A stretch of 24,385 nucleotides of DNA from a virus. The position numbers and the translations under genes are program-made. Positions 19,359-24,385 of the stretch are shown in pieces; within the stretch, counting starts at the first letter, position 1; every line of letters begins with the position of its first letter. The notes under the pieces are model-generated. The model saw only the letters and a list, made by a program, of their open reading frames with translations, was not told the DNA's origin and did no database searches. The stretch lies in the IMG/VR virus record IMGVR_UViG_3300027782_000353, positions 1-24,385 of that record. One strand, written 5' to 3'.

Positions 19359-19461
19359 ATGGCCCCTCGGGAGAGGCCGCCATATTGAAGCATTTACCCG
19401 AACCGATTATTCTGGTAGCAAGGCGAAACGCCGGTAAGTGCTTCAATATGGTGTGTACCAT
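19359..19461 (+). ncRNA. Structured RNA element of unknown class
   Basis: A 19-bp stem pairs 19380-19398 with 19433-19451 (one G-U, no gaps). Its 34-nt apical part can form two small hairpins: ACCG/TGGT, and GGCG-AAA-CGCC at 19422-19432. On the 5' side, ATGGC (19359-19363) can pair with GCCAT (19379-19383) around a CCTC-GGGA-GAGG hairpin with a GNRA loop. On the 3' side, ATGGT (19448-19452) pairs with ACCAT (19457-19461). The flanking helices compete with the base of the long stem, so two states are possible. No coding frame or known motif fits. Confidence 0.6.
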
Positions 19462-19496
19462 AGTGTGAGTATTATATTTTATATTATGAGGATGTT

Positions 19497-19973
19497 ATGA
19501 AGAAATCTCAAGTCAAACGTATTACAGGTTTTTCTGATTATGGTGTTACTAAAGATGGTCAAGTTATTTCTTATCGTAGAAATTCTGAAGGTGTTGCTCT
19601 AACACCATCCACAAGCAATGGTTACGAAAAGGTATCTTTGCAAGGCAAGAAAGGCAAAGGAAACTTTCAGGTGCACCGATTGGTTGCTATGATGTTCTTG
19701 CGTAAGAAAAAGAATTGCAATATTGTCAATCACATTGATGGTGATAAGTTAAACAATAAATTCAGCAATTTGGAATGGACTACTCGTAGTGGTAACGCAC
19801 AACATTATGAAAAGACTATTGCACCAAAATACAAAGCAGACCGAAAGCAGAAAAAACATGATGACTTGACAACAAGATTATCTATCATTTCTTATGCTCA
19901 AAGTGCTTGCACATCCAATCCTGAATTGTTCCAATCTATCGTTGCAACAGCTTTACATGGCGTAAAGTTTTAA
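19497..19973 (+). CDS. Free-standing HNH homing endonuclease with NUMOD4-like start
   Basis: A 158-residue protein. The N-terminal ITGFSDYGVTKDGQVISYRR is like the NUMOD4 motif, followed by a strand-rich LTPSTSNGYEKVSLQGK. The HNH core is QVHRLVAMMFL (H60), IVNHIDGDKLNNKFSNLEW (H79, D81, N87) and TTRSGNAQHY, and the C-terminal part is basic and helical. Members nick or cut DNA and spread into related phages. No neighbouring gene appears split, so it is intergenic; the structured RNA just upstream could be related to its expression. GAGGAT gives the binding site. Confidence 0.9.
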   Translation: MKKSQVKRITGFSDYGVTKDGQVISYRRNSEGVALTPSTSNGYEKVSLQGKKGKGNFQVHRLVAMMFLRKKKNCNIVNHIDGDKLNNKFSNLEWTTRSGNAQHYEKTIAPKYKADRKQKKHDDLTTRLSIISYAQSACTSNPELFQSIVATALHGVKF

Positions 19974-19975
19974 TC

Positions 19976-20194
19976 ATGGACTGGATTCTAGTTTTTTACC
20001 TCAATACTCCATTGAATTATCAAGTCCATTCGGACTATAAATTGAGAGAAGATTGCCTTTCTAAGGCAATTTACTACAATGGAGTTTTCAATACAGTTGA
20101 TACAAAATTGGTTGCAGTTTGTAAACCAAAAGAGTTCAAACAGTATGCAAAGAATCAAAACAAATTAATATATAAAACATATACGGTGAGATAA
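19976..20194 (+). CDS. Small hypothetical protein, possibly exported
   Basis: A 72-residue protein 2 nt after the HNH stop. The start is hydrophobic (MDWILVFYLNTPLNYQVHSD), followed by REDCLSKAIYYNGVF and VCKPKEFKQYAKNQNK. Two cysteines could pair. No family is known. Overlaps the next start by one base. Confidence 0.7.
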   Translation: MDWILVFYLNTPLNYQVHSDYKLREDCLSKAIYYNGVFNTVDTKLVAVCKPKEFKQYAKNQNKLIYKTYTVR

Positions 20195-20283
20195 TGAAAA
20201 CTTTTATTGTTGGTATTATTATAATTGCCATTATTGCTTTTTTAGCATGGACTTCAATGAAGCTCAATCAATCAGGAAAATAG
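20194..20283 (+). CDS. Tiny membrane peptide, 29 aa
   Basis: MKTFIVGIIIIAIIAFLAWT then SMKLNQSGK: one membrane helix and a short basic tail, in a TAATG junction. Tiny membrane peptides are common in phages, but too little is present for a call. Confidence 0.6.
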   Translation: MKTFIVGIIIIAIIAFLAWTSMKLNQSGK

Positions 20284-20285
20284 TA

Positions 20286-20465
20286 GTGTCCATTATTCTT
20301 TTAATATTCTGTATTGCTTGTGCCTTTGGAGCTGGTCGTGAGTATGAGTCCAAAGGCACCTTAGAACACTCACCAGGAGCGCTTGGATTGCTTCTGGTTT
20401 GTTCTTTGGTACTAGGTCTCATCGTCATTGGTATACTCTCTCCTACAACGATTTGGTTAGACTAA
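20286..20465 (+). CDS. Small membrane protein, GTG start
   Basis: A 59-residue protein with two hydrophobic segments (SIILLIFCIACAFGAGREY and LGLLLVCSLVLGLIVIGIL) around a short polar loop (ESKGTLEHSPG). GTG 20286 is preferred because AGGAAAA lies 6-12 nt upstream; ATG 20247 in the same frame would overlap the previous gene almost fully. Function unknown. Palindrome copy 9 starts 3 nt after the stop. Confidence 0.7.
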   Translation: MSIILLIFCIACAFGAGREYESKGTLEHSPGALGLLLVCSLVLGLIVIGILSPTTIWLD

Positions 20466-20468
20466 ACC

Positions 20469-20486
20469 TGTTGTATCCATGCAACA
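20469..20486. promoter_or_regulatory. TGTTG-N8-CAACA palindrome, copy 9
   Basis: TGTTG, spacer TATCCATG, CAACA. Its reverse complement is nearly identical to copy 6. It ends 38 bp before the -10 hexamer at 20524. Confidence 0.6.
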
Positions 20487-20501
20487 AACATCAAATAACG
20501 C

Positions 20502-20529
20502 TTGCAATCCACCGTGGTACCTGTATAAT
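20502..20529 (+). promoter_or_regulatory. Sigma-70 promoter with extended -10
   Basis: TTGCAA (20502-20507), 16-bp spacer ending GTGGTACC, TGTATAATGG with the hexamer at 20524-20529. It is followed by the structured leader at 20536-20641. Confidence 0.85.
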
Positions 20530-20535
20530 GGTATT

Positions 20536-20641
20536 TTAAAGGTTGTAATAGGGACGGGCGTTCCTTCTGGCACCATGAGACCAGTAAAACCTGCATGAGT
20601 TTTTGCTAGTGATACTCTTGAAACAAAACTAGCATTTTTTT
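20536..20641 (+). ncRNA. Structured leader RNA or small RNA
   Basis: From the expected start point (about 20536) the RNA can form a three-way junction: AGGTT (20540-20544) with AACCT (20588-20592) closing two hairpins, GGGAC-GGGC-GTTCC (20551-20564) and CTGG/CCAG (20567-20570 and 20581-20584). It ends in the terminator at 20604-20641. GAGT (20597-20600) could pair with ACTC (20614-20617), blocking the terminator stem. It is either a riboswitch-like attenuator for the gene at 20657 or an independent small RNA. No known riboswitch consensus fits. Confidence 0.6.
20604..20641 (+). terminator. Intrinsic terminator
   Basis: TGCTAGT (20604-20610) pairs with ACTAGCA (20628-20634) across a 17-nt loop, followed at once by seven T. 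It is the clearest rho-independent terminator in the window and lies before, not after, a gene. Confidence 0.78.
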
Positions 20642-20656
20642 ATTATGGAGAATATT

Positions 20657-21388
20657 ATGGGAACTAGGTCACTTACATTTGTTTATGAAAAATACGGCGA
20701 AGTGCAAAAACCTGTGTGTAATATGTATCGTCAATTCGATGGCTATCCTACGGGACATGGTGCCGAGTTAGTTGAGTTTTTAAATGGTGGTCGTTTGGTG
20801 AATGGATTGATTTACACCGAAACAGTTGAAGAAATAGTTTTCAACGGCATGGGTTGTTTGGCAGCAAGCATGGTTGCTCACTTTAAAGAATCGCCTGGCG
20901 GATTCTATATTCATCCAACCGATGTAACCGATTGTGGTCAAGATTATGAATATCACATCTACAATAAAGATGGACTGTATATTGAAGTATATAATTGTGG
21001 TTGTAATTTCTTTGGTATGAGTGGTGATAAAAAAGAATTGGAATTTGGTGGTTATTTAAAAGATTTTGCTAAATTTTGTTCTGATAAAGATGAATCAATA
21101 ACCACTACACAAAAGAATGTGTTTGATGGAAGTAAGATTGGTAAAGATTGGTTAAAATCTGTATTGCGTGATGGTGTAGCAGTCGTAAAGTTTGAAAAGA
21201 ATGATGGCACAGAGCGTGTAATGAAATGCACACTAAAGCGAGATTTGGTGCCACAAGAACCTATTGTTGAGGGTGCAATAAAGAAAACGAAAACACATTC
21301 ACCTGATGTATTGCCTGTTTATGATGTTGAAGTAAATGGTTGGCGGTCATTCCGCTGGGATTCAATTAAAAGTGTGGAGATTTCATGA
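20657..21388 (+). CDS. Conserved phage protein with C-terminal DUF2693/SH3-like domain
   Basis: A 243-residue protein. Start ATG 20657 (MGTRSLTFVYEKYGE) is chosen since GGAG at 20646-20649 fits it; ATG 20645 overlaps that site. The N-terminal part (NMYRQFDGYPTGHGAELVEF) occurs in many phage and bacterial proteins of unknown role. The C-terminal part (LKSVLRDGVAVVKFEKNDGT, ERVMKCTLKRDLVP, then VEVNGWRSFRWDSIKSVE) matches the SH3-like DUF2693 pattern common in T4-like phages. It is the first gene after the leader RNA and terminator, so its expression may depend on read-through. ATGA overlap with the next gene. Confidence 0.83.
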   Translation: MGTRSLTFVYEKYGEVQKPVCNMYRQFDGYPTGHGAELVEFLNGGRLVNGLIYTETVEEIVFNGMGCLAASMVAHFKESPGGFYIHPTDVTDCGQDYEYHIYNKDGLYIEVYNCGCNFFGMSGDKKELEFGGYLKDFAKFCSDKDESITTTQKNVFDGSKIGKDWLKSVLRDGVAVVKFEKNDGTERVMKCTLKRDLVPQEPIVEGAIKKTKTHSPDVLPVYDVEVNGWRSFRWDSIKSVEIS

Positions 21389-21675
21389 GTGATAGATTTG
21401 ATTTCGAACAGCAAATAGTTAAATGTTGGAGTGTAGTGGACGATTTAAAAGACCTCGATGAAGGTATTTTTGAGGAGTGGTTAAGTTTTAATAAAGATGA
21501 GATATCAACCCAAATTCTTGGTATTGCCAATTCGTATGATGTAAGATTCCATAAACTATGGTATTTGTTTGAAGAAGTGCATATGAATTTGGTTCGTGAT
21601 AACAAATTCTTGAATGAAGAATGTACCGCATTGCGTGAACAACTGGCAGAAAAAGAAAAAGGTAAAAAGAAATGA
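21385..21675 (+). CDS. Conserved phage hypothetical protein
   Basis: A 96-residue acidic helical protein (FDFEQQIVKCWSVVDDLKDL, then FHKLWYLFEEVHMNLVRDNK and a basic end). I recall 'FDFEQQIl.CW...DDi' proteins from T4-like phages, with unknown role. ATGA junctions on both sides. Confidence 0.8.
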   Translation: MSDRFDFEQQIVKCWSVVDDLKDLDEGIFEEWLSFNKDEISTQILGIANSYDVRFHKLWYLFEEVHMNLVRDNKFLNEECTALREQLAEKEKGKKK

Positions 21676-21851
21676 ATCATTCACCAAGACAAATGTTATA
21701 TGCCATAAATGTTCGGAATTTAAAAGATATTATGATTACCTTACATTTAAACCATTTACACCAAACTCAGCTTGACATGATTGATGAAGCTGTGTTAAAG
21801 TCGGATATGGCTGAATCAAAAACTGTTCTTAAACATATTATGGAGAAATAA
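21672..21851 (+). CDS. Small helical hypothetical protein, 59 aa
   Basis: MNHSPRQMLYAINVRNLKDI, then MITLHLNHLHQTQLDMIDEA and VLKHIMEK. ATGA overlap upstream and 1-nt gap downstream. No recognised domain; helical. Confidence 0.72.
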   Translation: MNHSPRQMLYAINVRNLKDIMITLHLNHLHQTQLDMIDEAVLKSDMAESKTVLKHIMEK

Positions 21852-21852
21852 A

Positions 21853-22623
21853 ATGCCTAATTGGTGTCAAAATGTGGCTTACATTAACCACGAAGATAAT
21901 GATAAGATTGATTACATTGTAGAAGAATTGGGTAAGAAAGAACCTCAATTATTCAATTCGCTTTGCCCACGACCAGCCGAACACGAAGAAGATTGGTATG
22001 GTTGGAACACTTCTAATTGGGGAACTAAATGGGATGCATCCGTATATGACCACCACATGGAAGAAGATGGTAGATTGTATATCTCATTCGATACGGCATG
22101 GGGACCTCCAATTGGTTTCTATGAGTTTCTATATCAAAATGGTTACGATGTAGAAGCTTTCTACAATGAAGAAGGTATGGCATTCGCTGGTTGGTTTATC
22201 GATGGTGAAGATAACAACTACAATTACGCTGATATGTCTGCTGATGAAATTGAAGATGAATTGCCATCTCGATTGGATGAAATGTTTAATATTGCTCAAT
22301 ACAAGCGTGATTGGGAAGATGAGAACGAAGAAGATTCTGATGATGAAGAAGATGAAGAACCAGAATATGAAATGACAGAATGGTTTGATGTTAAAACTAA
22401 ACCTGTTCATACTGGTTTGTATGATATTCAATATGATAAACCAAATGCGTGGCCTTTCCCATCAAGACTTACATGGACCGGTGAGAAATGGTTAAATGAC
22501 CAAGGCGAAGAACGCAAAGATGTTGGTAAGTGGCGTGGTATTACTCAGGCTGAACATGAGTCATTTTTGAAATTGGAAGAATTGAAAAAAGAATTAGATG
22601 CTTTGATTGTAGAGGAGAATTAA
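21853..22623 (+). CDS. Api92-like/DUF1281 ferredoxin-fold phage protein
   Basis: A 256-residue protein. MPNWCQNVAYINHEDNDKI opens the family; LFNSLCPRPAEHEEDWYGWN, SNWGTKWDASVYDHHMEEDG and FDTAWGPPIGFYEFLYQNG follow in the order seen in Api92-like proteins of phages and plasmids. A very acidic linker (about residues 150-178) joins a C-terminal part (EWFDVKTKPVHTGLYDIQYD, FPSRLTWTGEKWLNDQGE). That part may be a separate small domain. The function of the family is not established. Confidence 0.87.
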   Translation: MPNWCQNVAYINHEDNDKIDYIVEELGKKEPQLFNSLCPRPAEHEEDWYGWNTSNWGTKWDASVYDHHMEEDGRLYISFDTAWGPPIGFYEFLYQNGYDVEAFYNEEGMAFAGWFIDGEDNNYNYADMSADEIEDELPSRLDEMFNIAQYKRDWEDENEEDSDDEEDEEPEYEMTEWFDVKTKPVHTGLYDIQYDKPNAWPFPSRLTWTGEKWLNDQGEERKDVGKWRGITQAEHESFLKLEELKKELDALIVEEN

Positions 22624-22624
22624 A

Positions 22625-22858
22625 ATGGCCTCATCACAAGAAGATTCTATGTTAGCTGAACTATCAGAAGAAATTGATACAGCATTAATAAAATGGATAA
22701 GTGAATATAAAGTTCCACCATTAAATATTACTGCCGTCATCTTAGCAAGATTAACATGGTTAGCAAAACAAACGGACTGTAAAGAAGATTTTATTTCATT
22801 GCTTCAAGCACCAAGAGAAATTTTGGAATCAGAAGAAGAACATAAACAGGTACATTAA
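22625..22858 (+). CDS. Small acidic hypothetical protein
   Basis: A 77-residue protein (SSQEDSMLAELSEEIDTALI, then LNITAVILARLTWLAKQTDC). One helix is quite hydrophobic but probably soluble. It has TAATG overlap with the next gene. No family is recognised. Confidence 0.73.
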   Translation: MASSQEDSMLAELSEEIDTALIKWISEYKVPPLNITAVILARLTWLAKQTDCKEDFISLLQAPREILESEEEHKQVH

Positions 22859-23142
22859 TGAAAATTGTAATTAATTCTTGCCATGGTGGTTTTGGCCTAA
22901 GTGTAGAAGCGGAAGAAGTCTATCGGACTAAAAAAGGAATTACCAGTGATGATTCTTGGTGGAGTAGAATGATTCCCCGTGATGACCCTATTTTGGTAGA
23001 TATTGTGGAAACAATGGGTGAAAAGTCTTTTGGTAGTTTTGCTGAATTGAAAGTAGTTGAAATTCCAAATGATGTAGAATGGCAGATTGATGAATATGAT
23101 GGTGCTGAATGGGTAGCAGAAAAACATAGAACTTGGACATAA
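22858..23142 (+). CDS. Conserved phage protein (MKIVINxCxGGFGLS type)
   Basis: A 94-residue protein. Start MKIVINSCHGGFGLSVEAEE, centre RDDPILVDIVETMGEKSFG, and end LKVVEIPNDVEWQIDEYDGA then EWVAEKHRTW, all features of a widespread small phage protein family of unknown function. Start and end match the usual length, so the gene is complete. Confidence 0.88.
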   Translation: MKIVINSCHGGFGLSVEAEEVYRTKKGITSDDSWWSRMIPRDDPILVDIVETMGEKSFGSFAELKVVEIPNDVEWQIDEYDGAEWVAEKHRTWT

Positions 23143-23143
23143 A

Positions 23144-23959
23144 ATGAAAATTGCTTTAGCATCAGACATCCACTTGGAGTTTGGTGACTTGATATTGAAG
23201 AATGAAAAAAATGCCGAAGTATTAATACTGAGCGGCGATATCTGCACAGCTAAAGTTTTTAAACACAAACCAAAAGAAAGAGCAATGGTTAAGGATTTCT
23301 TTCGCCGTTGTTCATTTCAATTTCCTCATGTTGTATATGTAATGGGTAACCATGAGCATTATGATTTTGATATTGCTAAGACATATGACAGACTAAAAGC
23401 AGAGTTGGCCGATTTGCCAAACATTCATTTTCTTGAAAAAGAAACATGGGAACATGATGACATTACCTTTGTTGGTGGTACATTGTGGACTAATATGAAC
23501 AAAGGTGATTCTTTGACTTTATGGCATACTGGTCAAAGAATGAATGACTTTCAGTTAATCAAGAATGGCAATCGTGGCATTTCGGGTGGCGGTTATGCTT
23601 CTCGTTGGTCGCCAGAAGATTCTGTGGAAGACCATAATAAGATGTTGGACTACATAAAGATTGCTACTGCTGATTATGGTGGTACACCCAAGAAGTTTGT
23701 GGTCGTAACTCATCATGCACCAACAACATTAAGTATTGCGGAATGGTTCAAACATGATAATTTAATGAATGGTGCCTTTGCATCCGATTTAACTGATTTC
23801 ATTTTAGATAGACCACAGATTAAATTGTGGACTCATGGTCATATGCACAATGTATCAGATTACATGATTGGTGAAACTAGAGTTGTTTGTAATCCAAGAG
23901 GTTATATTGGCCATGAACAACAAGCACTTAGCTTTGAATTAAAGTATATGGAGATTTAA
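23144..23959 (+). CDS. Calcineurin-like metallophosphoesterase
   Basis: A 271-residue protein with the full set of metallophosphoesterase motifs in order: SDIHLE (D8, H10), LSGDI (D32), MGNHEHY (N69, H70), VTHHAP (H190, H191) and THGHMHN (H231, H233, H235). The family uses two metal ions to hydrolyse phosphomono- or diesters; phage members could act on nucleotides, RNA ends or signalling molecules. It ends next to a small conserved gene in a long operon. Substrate cannot be read. Confidence 0.92.
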   Translation: MKIALASDIHLEFGDLILKNEKNAEVLILSGDICTAKVFKHKPKERAMVKDFFRRCSFQFPHVVYVMGNHEHYDFDIAKTYDRLKAELADLPNIHFLEKETWEHDDITFVGGTLWTNMNKGDSLTLWHTGQRMNDFQLIKNGNRGISGGGYASRWSPEDSVEDHNKMLDYIKIATADYGGTPKKFVVVTHHAPTTLSIAEWFKHDNLMNGAFASDLTDFILDRPQIKLWTHGHMHNVSDYMIGETRVVCNPRGYIGHEQQALSFELKYMEI

Positions 23960-24310
23960 ATGGGAATGTTTGATTATATACATTATGAAGGAAGGGAGTA
24001 TCAGACAAAAGATACTCCTGCTCAATCATTGGATGATTATAAGATTGAACACGACCAAGATTCTGGTCACCAATACTTATGGCATTCAGAATATGATTCT
24101 GAGTGGGTTGATGATGAAGGCCTTTTTGGTGGTAGTGTAAAACAATACAATCAACGCTGGGTGTGTTGTCATGAGTTTGATGGTAACATTCGATTCTATC
24201 GGCCTGCATTGGAAGATAAACATGAATCATGGAAACAGGACGCATGGATAGAATATTCTGCCTTGTTTATGGATGGTAAATTATTAAGAATCAAAGAAAT
24301 TAAAAAATGA
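23960..24310 (+). CDS. Conserved phage protein (MGMFDYIxYEG type)
   Basis: A 116-residue protein with GGAG upstream. MGMFDYIHYEGREYQTKDTP, then DSEWVDDEGLFGGSVKQYNQ, GNIRFYRPALEDKHESW and WIEYSALFMDGKLLRI match a common family of T4-like and other large phages, whose role is unknown. ATGA overlap with the next gene. Confidence 0.87.
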   Translation: MGMFDYIHYEGREYQTKDTPAQSLDDYKIEHDQDSGHQYLWHSEYDSEWVDDEGLFGGSVKQYNQRWVCCHEFDGNIRFYRPALEDKHESWKQDAWIEYSALFMDGKLLRIKEIKK

Positions 24311-24385
24311 AAAAAGTATTGGTGACAGGAAGTTCCGGTTATATCGGCCAACACCTTGTAAAACTCCTTAGAAAGGAAAGATACG
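24307..24385 (+). CDS. NAD-dependent epimerase/dehydratase, 3' end beyond window
   Basis: Twenty-six residues are visible: MKKVLVTGSSGYIGQHLVKL then LRKERY. TGSSGYIG is the TGxxGxxG nucleotide-binding loop of extended short-chain dehydrogenases such as sugar-nucleotide epimerases and dehydratases. Phages carry these for surface or DNA sugar changes. Substrate is not determinable. ATGA overlap shows it belongs to the same operon. Confidence 0.85.
   Translation, partial: MKKVLVTGSSGYIGQHLVKLLRKERY

Noticed and set aside
19380-19451. tRNA or known ribozyme in the structured RNA
   Set aside because: The 19-bp stem has no tRNA arms; hammerhead, twister and HDV core bases are not present.
19359-19973. 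Group I intron with an HNH endonuclease
   Set aside because: No recognisable P7 or other conserved intron core, and neither neighbouring gene is split.
1721-20486. TGTTG palindromes as intrinsic terminators
   Set aside because: Stems are only about 5 bp, no T-run follows, some copies lie inside coding sequence, and the spacing to promoters is periodic. A processing role is not fully excluded.
20558-20567. GAAGGAACGC on the minus strand, the 3' core of glutamine riboswitches
   Set aside because: The other required conserved segment and helices are missing on that strand, and promoter and terminator both point to the plus strand.
20575-20598. A 7-codon leader peptide (MRPVKPA) before the terminator
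   Set aside because: No ribosome binding site and no codon enrichment pointing to classical attenuation; it also overlaps proposed RNA helices.

Overview
The window is about 24.4 kb of a large, AT-rich, tailed dsDNA phage with T4-type (marine or freshwater cyanophage/pelagiphage-like) gene content. The evidence is a 5'-truncated T4-type RNase H, DUF6433, Api92-like and DUF2693-like proteins, a GP88-like protein, many very short genes with ATGA or TAATG junctions, and almost no non-coding space. The host cannot be read directly. Near-consensus sigma-70 promoters, Shine-Dalgarno sites and a lipoprotein with a lipobox fit a Gram-negative, probably aquatic proteobacterial host.

Layout: (1) 1-1625, end of a replication/nucleotide block (RNase H, DUF6433, degenerate cytidylyltransferase fold). 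(2) 1626-5947, two promoter-led operons, including a 712-aa HEXXH-metallopeptidase/VWA protein and a MazG-like pyrophosphohydrolase. (3) 6029-9806, a small HTH-like gene, the only minus-strand gene (6513-6626), then a lipoprotein, several membrane proteins, an orphan methyltransferase fold and small unknown genes. (4) 9807-10273, a non-coding stretch holding a C-rich island unlike the rest of the window. (5) 10274-13475, a very AT-rich accessory module with tiny genes, a stand-alone sigma region-4 protein, a GP88-like protein and four related intergenic hairpins. (6) 13538-18902, more short-gene operons, a SWIM zinc-finger protein and two AAA+ ATPases, the second MoxR/CobS-like and a likely partner of the VWA protein at 2760. 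(7) 18903-20641, a winged-helix protein, a structured RNA, a free-standing HNH endonuclease, membrane peptides and a leader RNA ending in an intrinsic terminator. (8) 20657-24385, a long operon of phage proteins (SH3-like, Api92-like, metallophosphoesterase) running into a sugar-nucleotide epimerase/dehydratase cut by the window end.

The most notable pattern is regulatory. The operons are fronted by sigma-70 promoters, most with an extended TGTATAATGG -10 element. Eight promoters have an upstream 18-bp palindrome, TGTTGY-N6-RCAACA, ending 29, 30, 38, 38, 39, 39, 71 or 81 bp before the -10 hexamer. These spacings fall close to one helical lattice of about 10.5 bp, as expected for a DNA-binding activator or repressor acting on one face, and they suggest a phage-wide regulon. 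Three other RNA or operator elements (the AT-module hairpins, the RNA upstream of the HNH gene and the leader at 20536-20641) are also not explained by the genes.
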